Shown: positions 11,075 through 21,690 of the stretch, one piece after another
How positions within the stretch are numbered: position 1 is the stretch's first letter
Layout of the letters: each line of letters opens with the position of its first letter
DNA from: Brachionus plicatilis
Lineage: Eukaryota > Rotifera > Eurotatoria > Ploima > Brachionidae
NCBI GenBank assembly: GCA_010279815.1
Contig: QEOQ01000522.1
Span: 194,224 to 258,223 of the forward strand
Length of the DNA stretch: 64,000 bases
Reading direction: 5' to 3'
Notes under the pieces: generated by a model
Databases searched by the model: none
The model's input: the letters and a program-made list of their open reading frames with translations, nothing else
Told to the model about the DNA's origin: nothing
Program-made: the position numbers and the translations under genes

Positions 11075-11615
11075 AAGTGTCAAAAATTTTAATGTCAAAA
11101 TATTTTAATGTCAAAAATGAAAAAAGAATTTAATGTTAAAATTTTCTGATGTTAAAAGCTATAGTCAATAAAGATAATTAAAAATTTGTATTTTTTGTAG
11201 ATTTTATTAAAAAAATTAATTAAGCAAGGACAAAAATAAAAAAAAAAAACAAAAATTAATTACTCAATATTTTGAAGAGTAAAAATTTAATTTTTATCAA
11301 ACGAATGCTGATTTCAAAACAATTTCGGACTTCTATTAATTGAAAGTTTTTTTTTAATCCGAAAGGAAGCGGTCAATTAGTCTTTTTTAATTAGGCAAAT
11401 TAAAATAGAATAGCATCATTTTTTAACATTAGATTATTAATTAAGATTTAGCAATACTTTCCTTATTTAAAATTTAACAGTAATTTCCTTATTTAGCAAA
11501 TAACATTTTATTCCTTATTTAATTTTTAACATTAGATTCCTTAATTAAGATTTGACATTAAACTCACTGACATTAATTTTTTGACATTAAAATATTTTAA
11601 CATTAATTTACAGTA
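11075..11615. repeat. Foldback element with AATGTCAAAA arrays at both ends
   Basis: At the left (11085-11165) the motif AATGTCAAAA/AATGTTAAAA occurs four times or more in direct orientation. At the right (11525-11612) the complement TTGACATTAA/TTAACATTAA occurs repeatedly, plus TAACATTAGATTCCTTAAT units. The outer arms share ATGT(C/T)AAAATATTTTAATGTCAAAAA. Inverted arrays of one short motif look like subterminal transposase-binding sites of a non-autonomous DNA transposon. Confidence 0.5.
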
Positions 11616-11695
11616 AATCTCTAATTTTGGGGTGCGTTGAAAGCCAGTTTTTTAGATAAAATTCTAAAATTCGAACAAGAGAATACCGTACTTAC

Positions 11696-11823
11696 AGTAC
11701 AAATTAAAACTAACTTGTTCGCATTTTGTCCTCGATTTTTCCTTGCCCTACTAGAATAGTTGAAGTAGAGTCGAGGAAGAGTTGAGGAAAAAAATGCGTA
11801 CAAGTTAGTTTTAAATTGTACTG
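11696..11823. mobile_element. MITE, CAGTACA family, TA target duplication
   Basis: 128 bp with terminal inverted repeats starting CAGTACAAATTAAAACTAAC and ending in its near-exact complement, flanked by TA on both sides. The inner part contains CCTCGA and TCGAGG arms as well. A 126-bp sister copy is at 42594-42719. TA duplication and CAGT...ACTG ends point to the Tc1/mariner superfamily. There is no coding capacity. Confidence 0.85.
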
Positions 11824-11829
11824 TATCAT

Positions 11830-12893
11830 TTTTTTAGATTTTAAAATCAGTGGTCATTTTGAATCTATTGAATCATTTTTAAAAATTTTGAATTATTTTA
11901 TTTGTAAATTTTAAATTTGAGATAATTTTTTTTTAAAAACTTAAAATGCAATAATAATCAAATAAGAAGCAATTTTGTTGGAAAACAAAGCATACTTTGA
12001 ACTACTGGCATCTTTGGAAGATGCAATAAGTCTTCAAGAAATTCAAATAATTGATAAGATAATTTGATTTTCTTTTTCGGTTCATTAACAACAATAAGCT
12101 ATTCATTTCTTGCAATCCATTTTATGAGTTCAAGTGAGGACAGCTGGGAAAATAAAAATATCAAAAAAATCTTCTTTTGCTCAATAATTAATTAACTTCT
12201 TGAAAATGTAGCAAGAAAAATAATGAAATTCATTTGCGTAATAAAAAAAATAGTTTTTTGTTTAATTTAACATTGATTTAAACTTTTTCTTGAATTTTAA
12301 TATTCTAATGGATTATATTATTATTGCAGCAAAATCACATAGTTTCTAAAAATAAATAATAACAAATACTAAAAATCAAATCAAGAAAAATTTATATTAA
12401 AAAAAATTCAAATTTTTAACATAAAAAAATAAACTAAATTCACTCATTTCCAAAAAGAATGAATCAATTCAAAATCGATTTTATGAAGAAAAATAAAAAT
12501 TCAATTCTTAATTAATAGCTAAAAACAATAAAAAAACAGAAAAATTGAAAATTTCTGTTGTTTTCTTTTAATTAAAAATAATAAATTATTTGTTTTATTC
12601 ATAATAAATAACAACAAATTTATTTTTTAATTTTTAAAATTAAAATTAGTTTCTCAGCAACTGAAAAAATCTAAAAGAAGGAAAATTATTTAATAAAAAA
12701 GATGATTATGTACCAGTTTAAATTCATTCTACTTAAAAAAAAATTCATCTACTAATTCAATTGCCTCCTTTTTATAAATTAATTTATCTACTAATCAAAA
12801 TCTAAACTTTACTTAAATTTAACCTTAACTGACCAAGAAGAGCTTTTTGCCAAAAAAATTCGAGTAGTAAAACTAAGTTTTTTTAAAACCAGC
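11830..12893. other. Gene-poor spacer
   Basis: AT-rich sequence with no frame, repeat or structure that I could support. Confidence 0.6.
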
Positions 12894-12895
12894 TA

Positions 12896-13138
12896 CAGTA
12901 CATTTCTAAACAAAGTTAACAGGCTGCTTAAGCAGTTTAAAAGCTGCTCTTAAACTCTGCTTAAACCGCTCATAAACACTGCTTAAACTGTTTTAAACAT
13001 TGCCCCATCATTTTTTATTAAAAAGTTTAAACTAACTTAAACATTACTTAAACCGCTCATAAACGCTGCTTAAACCGCTCATAAACACTGCTTAAGCAAT
13101 GTTTCGAAGCACTGTTAACTTTGTTTAGAAATGTACTG
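12896..13138. mobile_element. MITE with 27-bp perfect TIR and internal 22-bp repeats
   Basis: The two ends are perfect 27-bp inverted repeats beginning CAGTACATTTCTAAACAAAG (12896-12922, 13112-13138), flanked by TA duplications. Inside, the unit CTTAAACCGCTCATAAAC plus four bases occurs at 12959 and then twice in tandem at 13047 and 13069. It has the same terminal CAGTACA as the family at 11696 and 42594 but a different interior. Tc1/mariner-type MITE, non-coding. Confidence 0.88.
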
Positions 13139-13144
13139 TATCTA

Positions 13145-14429
13145 GTCCAGCTTTGAAAACTTTCACATTATTTGGATCCACTAAAGTTCTAAAAAAATCG
13201 TTTTCACAACTATATATTAAGTCAAAAAAAAATTAAAATTGAAAAAAAATATTCTTTGTTTTCAAATTTTTGAATTAATTCAAGAAATTAAAAATTTTTT
13301 AGGATTAAATTTGATTTTTTGCTAAAGAAAAGGCAAAAATTGGACATTATAAAATGGAAGATAAGCTAAATTAAAATTTATTTCTCGACGCGCTACAGAA
13401 GAAGAACAGGGATCAGGAGGTTAACTTTTAAAAAATTTCTTTTATGATCGAATTTCTTTAAAAAATCAAGCTGGCTTCAAAAATAATTCGAAATCGAATT
13501 TCTTTAAAAAAATTTTCGAAGAAAACATTTTTTTTTATTTTAAACTTGAAAACAGGGGACTGTAATAAAATATATGAATCAAAAGTTACCACTTATTTAA
13601 AAGAGCAGAAATAGACACATTTTTGACACATAATTTGTTTTTACAAAAAATTAATTTTTTAAATTACACCCAGGTATACATTTTTTAGGTATCCCAAAAA
13701 AAACCTTTCAAAAAAAAACAATAAAATTTAAAAAAAATATAATTTTGTATACAATTTTTTTGCTTTATTTAGTAATCTAGAAAAAAACAGGGGAAATAAC
13801 TAGATTCAATTTCAATGTTCATCTTTTTTTTTGAATCTCATCTAAGAATTTTTTTTTGACGAAAAATAGTCAAATTATTTTCAAATAAAATAAATTTAAA
13901 ACTGCTGTGTAAATAAAAAAATTTCATAAATCAATTTTTTCAAAGGAGAAAACAGTTTTTTAAAATAAGTATGATGAGCACAGAAATGCCGATGGAAAGA
14001 TTCCTTGAGTCTTAGAATAATAAGTTTGGATAAAGATTGATTTAGTTGGAATTAAAATACTTAATATGGTGTCAAAAGTTTGCGATAGTATTGATGGCCA
14101 ATGAAACCCTTAATTTACCAGAATCTAGTAAATTTCACTTAAAAACAACATTTGATGTAGAATTGTCTCTTTCATTAAATATTAATCAAAAAAAATATTA
14201 ATATTTTAAACAAATAAATAAATGAAACAAATTTTTTTGTCGGCAGGTTATTAAATTTTTAATGATAAATAAATATGCATTTAATTGAAATTTTAACTGG
14301 ATGTAATTACATTTTTTGTTTTTTAACTGTGATTTACTTTTAATTTGTTGAATTTTTTTTGAAATAAATTAAATTGAAAAATAACTTAAAAGATTTACTT
14401 TTTAAAAAAAGGAAAAAAAAAATTTAAGA
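13145..14429. other. Upstream spacer of the DEG/ENaC gene
   Basis: AT-rich, no gene seen. Two AATCGAATTTCTTTAAAAAA-type direct repeats lie at about 13450 and 13492. No promoter motif can be supported. Confidence 0.6.
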
Positions 14430-16224
14430 ATGAATCAACATAGAGTGGCATCATCGAAAAAAGAGTCGTCAGTGCCTAATTTGACCAAAGAAAAACTTTT
14501 CACCAGCTCTGGTGAGAAAATAAAGGAAGAAGGTCATAAATTCCGAGGGTTAATGAAGAAATGTGTAAAAGAATGGCTAGAAAACAGTTCAAGCCATGGA
14601 TTTTCCAACATGATTAGAGCTGATAGTTGGATGATTAAAATTGTGTGGTTGATCCTGGTTTTTATTTTCATGGCATATTGCATTTTTAGTAAATTAAAAA
14701 TTAAAATTTTTATTAAATATTTTTAAAATTTAAAAAGCTGTGATCTCCATAATCATGACTTATTTTAAATATGAAGTTGTGGTAAGCTACAAAATAATCT
14801 CAGATTCGCCGTCGCCATTTCCTGCCATCACAATTTGCAACCTGAACACATTTGATGTATCAAATGACCTGTCTACTGGAGCCTATTTGGAAAAAATTTT
14901 AACAAATAACTCACTTACTCCGGCCATTGCTTTATCAGAAAACGACACTGCCATCTTAAAAGTTGACCAAATTAATCGAATCCTTAGGGCATATGCAACT
15001 TCTGATAAAAATTTATCCTCTGATGACCTTAAAAAAAAAGGCTTTACAATTGATACAATTTTAGTGAGTTGTTTTTATAACAATGAAGAATGTTTTGCAG
15101 AAAATTTTCACTGGTTCAGAGATAATGACTTTGGCAACTGCTATACTTTTAATGATTTATTTAATGGAAATAATCAAAAAATTGAAAGCTTGAAAACAAG
15201 CAAGTCGGGCTCTGACAATGGTTTGAAAATGGAAATTTTTGTAGGCGTTGCTGGAAGACAAGACTTGTTTACTGTTAAAAGGGGAATTAGAGTCGTGGTC
15301 CATGAAAGAGGTGTTAGACCTATACTCAAATATGATGGCATAGAAGTATCCACTGGAGCAGCGACACATTTGGCAATTTCAAGAACAAGATACTCAAATG
15401 AACCACCACCTTACAGTAGTTGCAGAAGTGATCCAAATAATATTTTAGCTGGTGATTCTGACTACCATAAATACACACTTTTAATATCAAGATATAGCCT
15501 GGCGCTTTGCTATGAAATATGCTTGCAGTATGAACAAATAGTTCCCAATTGTGGCTGTGGTGATCCAAGCATTCCAATAGTGCATTCTAACTTGACAATT
15601 TGTCACAATATGGATAGTTTGAAGTGCGTCAAAGACCAAAGGGATTTTTTTGACTCGAACAAAAATATTAATGAGGTTTGTGGAAAATTTTGTCCAAATG
15701 ATTGTGACCAGATGGTTTACTCAACTGCCATAAGTCAGTCAATTTATCCAACAGATTATTATGCCAGTGTTTTACAAAATCAAGATAATCTCATTGATAA
15801 ATTTAATCCGTCAAATGTTTATTCAGCTTCAAACAATAGAAGAAAACGATCAATTGCTGGTAGCGATTCCTTGGTCAAAACTAATTCAACAAACCACATT
15901 AATGCATCAAATTCTCAAACTTTAAGTTATTCTAGTACCACTTTAAGCACTAAAAAATTAAAAGAATCAAGTTCAACCACTAAATCTAGAACAAGACCCG
16001 AATTGGCAGATTTAGCTTCTTCAAATTTAATGATTTCAGTGTTTTATGAGAACCTAAGAATTACTCAAATACGAGAATTGCCTGCTATTAATTTTGAAAC
16101 AATGTTGGGATTAATAGGTGGACAGTTTGGTTTGTTTATGGGAGCGAGTTTTTTAAGTTTTGCTGAGATATTCGAAATGGTCATAAAATTAGTCATAATT
16201 TTTTTGAAAAATAAAAGTTCTTAA
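14430..16224 (+). CDS. DEG/ENaC family ion channel
   Basis: Exons 14430..14688 and 14738..16224 with a 49-nt intron (GTAAAT to TTAAAAAG); one base plus two bases restore a Thr codon, giving 581 residues. Function: trimeric amiloride-sensitive sodium-type channel subunit in the plasma membrane; invertebrate members are gated by acid, force or FMRFamide-like peptides. Seen: cytosolic HG gating motif (SHGFSNM, residues 56-57), TM1 about 68-95, post-TM1 FPAITICNLN (about 114-123), the cysteine-rich extracellular region (LCYEICLQYEQIVPNCGC, CGKFCPNDCD), YPTDYYASVL, and TM2 with MLGLIGGQFGLFMGASFLSF, including the GxS selectivity-filter triplet GAS (about 555). The C-terminal tail after TM2 is very short. 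Oddity: a Ser/Thr/Lys-rich insert of about 65 residues carrying RRKR (about 454) lies between YYASVL and the last strand before TM2. The gating stimulus cannot be told from sequence. Confidence 0.93.
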
Positions 16225-16464
16225 AAGGCATTAACAAATTAAACATGTTTACAATTAATTGTACCAATTTTGCTTGAATTTTTCATGGCCCTTAAATGAC
16301 CAGTTAAATGAATGAAATTAAATGATCATAAAAAAATAATAATTAAAATTCATTTTCTAATAAAAATCTTTTTTTTTTATTTTAAATTTTTTTAATTTTT
16401 AGTTTAATAAACATATTGCTGCATTAATCTGACTTTTGTTGGTAATTTTATGTGGGAATATTAT
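16225..16464. other. 3' flank of the DEG/ENaC gene
   Basis: AT-rich; no gene or repeat unit seen before the inverted array that starts at about 16465. ATAATTAAAATT and TTTAATAAAC runs may serve as 3' processing signals but none is decisive. Confidence 0.5.
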
Positions 16465-17193
16465 TTCAGCACAATAAATTTCTGATTAGCACAATGAAAA
16501 AAACATTCAACACAATTCGATTTCTTCTCAGCACAAAAAATCATATATTAAAAAAAAAACATTTAACACAAAAAAATTGTGTTTGAAAATAATTCTTAAA
16601 AGAATTTTATTTCAACACAAATTATTTATAATAAAATAAATTTTTTTTAATTTTAAATTTTATTTAATGATATTTATAAGTGGAAGTTAGGTAAATAAAG
16701 TAAAGTAAATTTGGAAGCTTAAAGAAAAGAAATTAAAAAAAATTAGTCTCTAGAAAACCATTTTCCCGCATTTTTTGCTCCACCATTTTTAGGTTTATTG
16801 ACAAATTGGTCCTTTTTTTAAACAGTTTTTTTAATGCCAATAAACGTGCACAATATCCTAATTTAGTGAAAAACTTGCAAGAATATTTCTTACTATTAAG
16901 CTCAACTTTATAACAGTTCTTGAATAAATTTTTTTTAAATTTTCCCAACAAGCCATTTTTTAACCAGTCTAATGTTACACTTTGAAGCCTTTGAAAATTT
17001 TGAAGCTAATTAAAAAGCATTTTTGTGTTTAATGTTTTTTTTCAAAATAATTTTCTGTGTTGAATGCATTTATTTCATTTTTAATTTTTGTGCTAAAAGT
17101 ATTTTTTTCAAATTTTAATTTTTGTGTTGAGAAGAAATCATTTTGTGCTGAGCATTTTGAAATTGTGTTGAATGGTTATTTTTTTGTGTTGAA
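16465..17193. repeat. Foldback element with TTCAACACAA arrays
   Basis: The left arm (16465-16620) carries six or so copies of TTCAACACAA/TTCAGCACAA/ATTTAACACAA in one orientation. The right arm (17025-17193) carries the complements TTGTGTTGAA, TTTGTGCTGA and TTTGTGTTGAGAAGAA. The order GATTTCTTCTCAGCACAA on the left pairs with TTGTGTTGAGAAGAAATC on the right. Between the arms is about 400 bp, including an unrecognised minus-strand 72-codon frame (16733-16951). Probably a non-autonomous DNA transposon with multiplied subterminal binding sites. Confidence 0.6.
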
Positions 17194-17364
17194 AAGGGAG
17201 ACCCATTTTATGTAAAATGAGTCTATTTACTTTTTAATGCATAATCTCCACTACATTCACTCAATTCCATTTTTTTCCTCATTAGCTCCTTTTGGATCAG
17301 GGGGTCATATTTTTTTAAACTCCTTTCACACATACCTGACACTTCTAATCCACCCAATTAAAAA

Positions 17365-18120
17365 TGATTTCGAAAATTTTTCGAAAATTTTCGAAATTTT
17401 TGAATTTTCGAAATTATTTGGTTTTTTTTTCTTATTTTTATACATTTTTTCATTAAATTTAAAACATGAATTTTCATGAATCATGGTCATTTCACATTTC
17501 AACTTGAGGAGAGAAACAAAATCATTTACAAATTAACAATTGAAAATTGACGTTTGACTGAGCAATTGAATACCAAAATTTTACAAGATATTTAAAAGTA
17601 TTTTTAATTTACTTCTTTTTTTTCTAATTTGAGGACTTATTTTATTAAAAATTGTTTTCAAAATTTTAGAACTCGATTAGAGTTTGAATTGCCAAATTTG
17701 GAGTCTGATTCTTCGAGTGACCCAGATGACGAATCATCACACTATAGAGATGAAAAGTAAAATAAAATTTCTGAGTTTGTCGAATTTAACAAAGAAGTTT
17801 ATATTTGTGTTTAATTTTCCTATGCCGTTTTGTTAATGTAATTTGTTTTTTATATACTTTTATAAATTTTAATACAATTGATTAAATAAATAAATTCTGT
17901 AATTTTTAAATAAAATTTTGCATTAAATAATCGCGTAAATTTTTAAAGCTTTTCCTATAAAAAAATTCGAAAATTTTTGGATCGAATTTCGGAATATTTT
18001 CGAAATAAGCTTTCGAAAATTTTTCGAAAAGAGAATTTTTCGAAATTTTTAACCAAAAACTACGCGAAAAATTCGAAGTCAAAATTTCGAAATTTTTTCA
18101 TAAAATTTTCGCCAAAATTT
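17365..18120. repeat. Two TTCGAAAATTTT-rich arrays
   Basis: Degenerate tandem TTCGAAAATTT units at 17365-17425 and again at 17965-18120; the unit is nearly self-complementary (TTCGAA). A candidate terminal exon (17670-17760) lies between them. A smaller patch is at 58605-58665. A GC-richer non-coding stretch (18125-18225) follows. Confidence 0.5.
17670..17760 (+). CDS. Candidate orphan terminal exon, Ser/Asp-rich tail
   Basis: The acceptor-like TTTTCAAAATTTTAG is followed by an open frame that in phase reads TRLEFELPNLESDSSSDPDD, then ESSHYRDEK and TAA, with AATAAA immediately after. Composition is coding-like and acidic. No upstream exon is recognisable in the window, so it could be a relic of a gene copy or belong to a gene with a very long intron. 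Confidence 0.33.
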
Positions 18121-18904
18121 TTACTTGGGGCAGTATCTGTCCATTCCACTTTTGTGCTTGTCACCTTCCCTTCCTCTAATTTTTCGACCCCGTCGCATTT
18201 TGCTTTTCCAAAGTGGATGATCAAACCACTAAATCACTAACTAGACATCTACTGATAGTCGATCTAATAATCGACTTATTATTTTAGTCGATTATAGATT
18301 TAAAATTCTTAAAATTCGTGTTTCTTTTTTTAATTACCAGAATAAAATTAAAAGCCTGATTTTGAAATTAAAAAATGTTTGCCTACCTTAATTTTATATT
18401 ATTTAAAATAGCTTGAAGATTATGATTTTATGGTAGGTCCATTCTAAATAAGTCAAAACCACTGGGTTGCCTTTTTCGCCGATAAGAAAAATAAAAAAAA
18501 ATTTATTTTAACTCATTTGGTGAGAATCAAATTGTAAATCATAGATTGAAAGCTAACTGGAAGTGATTTTTTTGTTTCAAACTGTTCTGTCTGTTATAGT
18601 GAAATTGAGAATACTTTTGATGTTACATAATTTAAACAAATAATTCAAAATTGAGTTTATGATTGATAGAATGTAGATAATTATTTGGTGGGAGTACTTT
18701 AAAGGGTACCATTCGGAGTGGACAAGTTAATTGCATTTTTCCTGAATAGTTTCTAAAATATATTAGGGAAGCAATTACCCTTAATATTGTGCGCTCTTTA
18801 GTAAAAATTTTTCAAAAAATTAATAAATTCGCACTTTTTTTTTAAATTAATAAACTAATATAAATCAATTAATAAACTACTAAAATCTAGACTTTGTCTT
18901 TTCA

Positions 18905-18985
18905 AATTTATTTATTTATTATTTATTTATTTGTCAACTGTACCGAGCTTAAGCTCCTTCAGAATAAAACCAAAAAAAATCAAAA
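18905..18985 (-). repeat. LINE/SINE 3' tail with perfect stem-loop
   Basis: TTTATTTATTTATTATTTAT, then TGTACCGAGCTTAAGCTCC and TTCAG. On the minus strand this reads as a GGAGCTTAAGCTC hairpin followed by an (AAAT)n tail. A second copy is at 22150-22212 (GTAGCGAGCTAATGCTCC then TTCAG). The conserved stem with a simple-repeat tail is typical of the 3' recognition end of non-LTR elements. Confidence 0.55.
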
Positions 18986-19152
18986 ATTAAATAAAATGAA
19001 ATAAGAATAGAGTTAAATAAAAAAAAAAAAATAAAAAAAATAAATTTAAAAGTCAAGTAAACAAAGTAAAATAGGGTAGGAAGACAAGAAATTATGCTTT
19101 AGTATTTATATAATAGGGGATCTATGTTTTGTAATGTTAATTTTTAATTTTG

Positions 19153-19245
19153 GTACCGTATCCCCTTGTTTAGCGACGCATGCTTTAATACCATGAGTAG
19201 GATATTTGGTGCATGGTCTAACATAGACCTCACAATGTTAAATTT
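19153..19245 (+). repeat. TACCGTA-type repeat fragment
   Basis: TACCGTATCCCCTTG, then GACGCATGC, a GGTGCATGG block and CACAATGTTAAA. Its start is nearly the same as 57394 (TACCGTATACCCTTG, then GATGCATGC). Likely one end of a MITE family that also includes 10151. Confidence 0.45.
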
Positions 19246-20393
19246 TTTATTTTAAAAGTCCTATGGGTCACATAGTCGATACATATTAAAAACGTAGCGT
19301 TTATAATAGAAATTCAAATAGAAAAGCAGAGCTTCAAAAAAAGTCTTTATTAGAGACCTGGGGTTTTAAACTTAAAAAAAATTTAATATAAAAAATATTT
19401 ATTGAGTTTTTTTTATAGATGCGACGTTAGAGTTATGGTAAAAAAAAATATTAAATATAATAAAAAAGTTTAATTTTAATTATTGATTAAAATTCTAATT
19501 TAAATTTCAAAATTTAAGACAAAAAAGAGAATAAAAAAATTTAAAAAAAAATTATTTTTTCGATTTATTCGTAGAACCTTTCTATCCTCCTAGTGTCTTT
19601 CTAACTGAACCATTCTCAATTATTACTTTAAATAATTTATTAATTACTGATATAATATACATAAATTAATAAAGTTTATTGCTATTTATATTTGGCTATT
19701 TTAATTAGTGCTATCACTTTTTTATGCTCAATTAACCTGGCTATCTTAAAAACTGCTATTTTAAGTGACTCCCCAATATTATACACCTATAGGCCTTCAA
19801 TAAACTTAAACTACTTACAGTTCCATTCCATTTGCTACCTAGTAATTTCTTCTTTTTTTCCTGAACTATCAAATATTTAAACATGCCTTGTCTCTAGTTA
19901 TTTCAACATATCGTTTTTAATTTTCTTTTAACTTATTTATTACTTTATAAAATTATAAAAAAAAATATTTATTTATTTCATTTAAAAAATAAATAAATAT
20001 TAGAATAAAAATTTTTATCGTTTAAGTCATTTCGTAGCTCTTATTTAATAATTTTAGAGGCCAAAAATAATTAATAGATGAGTCCAAAATAATTGTGAGC
20101 CCGTTTCAGCAATAGAATGAGCCCTTTCAAATTATTCCCAACAAAAAAATAGTCACAAATTTAGTGGGTGTAAGTTTTTTTTATAGTTTTTATACCCCAG
20201 TCGCTACAATGTATTTAATTTTTTTCGTTAAAAAAATAATAAAAGAAATTTTTCAATGCAAACTCGGCATAGCTCTTTTTTAATGTTTGTTTTCATTTTT
20301 ACTAATGACAAGAAATTCAAAATTTCAAATCGATTAAACTGTTTATTGACAATAAATTTTAAAATGAATATTGTTACTTTACTTTTTTGTTGA

Positions 20394-21473
20394 TTAAATA
20401 AACAAAATTACTAACATAATTTTTATTTGGGGGTTCTGGTAGACCCCCAAACTTCCATTCAAAAATTTAAATAGGCCATTAAGAAACTTTTTCACTTGTC
20501 TTCTGAATAATTTGTCATAAATACAGTATAAAATAAAGTTTGTACTATGATTAATATACTGTAGGAGTTCAGCAATTGACTTTGCCATGTCAATATAAAT
20601 GTGTAAAAAATCATATTGTGAATTTGAACGAATGCTTTTAAAAAATGTATAATATGCTATTTGTAATAGAACAATAGGCATCGAGAGTACTAAATAAGAC
20701 ACATTAATTGAAACTAATATGACCGATACTTTTCGATTGATAGCATGAATAGATTTTCTAAGCAGAACTTTTTGACATCTTATTTTTTTCGAATGAACTT
20801 TTGGAAAATTTTTTTATCGATTTAAAAACTCATTTGAATTGTTTACTAGATGTCTGATTATAATTCCATTAAATATGCTCAATAAAACAAATGGAATTAT
20901 AGAATAAATCATGGCATCCAAATAAATCCAAATTTTTTCATAGAAAAGATTCCATTTGGTATCTACACAGTTATTTTGAATTATTGTCATATTTTTCAAA
21001 ATTAGTTCCACTGGGACAATTTTAAACGACACCAAAAAATGGCTATTTAAAATGACCGAAAGCAAAAAAGATAAAATAAACAATTTTAAACATCTATATT
21101 TTTTGGTTTTATTTAATCTTGAACAATTAAAAATTAATTGTACACGCTCTAGGGTCATTATTATCAAAACAAATACTGAATTGTATGAAAATGTATAAAA
21201 TAAAAATGGTACAATTTTGCAGAAAATTTCGGATGCCAAGATCAGTGAAAAATTGACATCGAATAAATGTGTCCATGCACTAAAGCCACCTATAATCAAA
21301 ACACCACAATTAATCAAACTCAAATAGGCCACATAGTTGCTGGTAATAGACAAATGACGACCTTTTCTAATCGCATAAAAACAGAACAGGTTTAATATCA
21401 CTCCGATCATGGTTATAAAAGGTTGAATGAATTTTCGAATCAATTTGCTAGTCCATATAGCCATTGTTATCAT
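20394..21473 (-). pseudogene. Rhodopsin-like (class A) GPCR with one in-frame TAA
   Basis: One minus-strand frame of 360 codons covers all seven helices but has a TAA at codon 220, in the third intracellular loop just after NNSNEFLNR. The frame stays open on both sides, through KSIHAINRKVSVILVSINV into TM6 and TM7. Seen: TM1 FITMIGVILNLFCFYAI; TM2 NYVAYLSLINCGVLI; TM3 with Cys (IFCKIVPFLFYTFSYNSVF) and MTLERVQLIF in place of DRY; extracellular-loop Cys in IQNNCVDTKW; TM7 NHSTNFILYCIYDKLFRRQV, a variant of NPxxY typical of peptide receptors of the FMRFamide-receptor kind. The nearby GTAAAC-to-AAAAG pair (49 nt) would splice out the stop but puts the next codons out of frame. It could be a recent pseudogene, a readthrough gene or an assembly base error. 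Ligand unknown. Confidence 0.8.
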
Positions 21474-21637
21474 CTTACGATTGACTCAACCCTTTAAAAA
21501 AATTTTAATATAATAATATTTAATACAAGCGATTTTTTTGGAAAAAAAAAGAGAATCTATTGTTTATATATCTTACTAAATGATTTTGTGATTTTTCACA
21601 TCAAAATCTCTAAAATCAAATTTTTTTAATTAGTTTT

Positions 21638-21690
21638 AATTTCGATGTAAATTTTCTCTTTAAATTAAAGAGAAAATTTACATCGAAATT
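21638..21690. repeat. Perfect 25-bp inverted repeat, 3-nt loop
   Basis: Arms 21638-21662 and 21666-21690 are exact complements (arm starts AATTTCGATGTAAATTTTC), separated by AAT. It lies about 165 bp upstream of the GPCR start on that gene's strand. It may be a hairpin RNA, a cruciform or a mini-foldback relic. Confidence 0.85.

Larger units (their letters stand above)
18240..20393. other. Gene-poor spacer with repeat relics
   Basis: No host gene. It holds repeated TAGTCGAT/ATCGACT near 18255-18295, a minus-oriented LINE-type tail (18905-18980) and a TACCGTA-type repeat end (19153). The remainder, including the ORF at 19692-19880, looks non-coding. Confidence 0.55.

Noticed and set aside
16733..16951. 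72-codon minus-strand ORF as a gene
   Set aside because: Lys/Asn/Phe-rich composition expected from AT-rich DNA; it is the core of a foldback element and has no recognisable motif.
20821..20869. A 49-nt GT...AG intron removing the GPCR stop codon
   Set aside because: The length fits local introns, but the junction would be phase 0 to phase 1 and runs into a stop (TTC ATT CGA AAA AAA TAA). The continuous frame with one TAA is the simpler reading.
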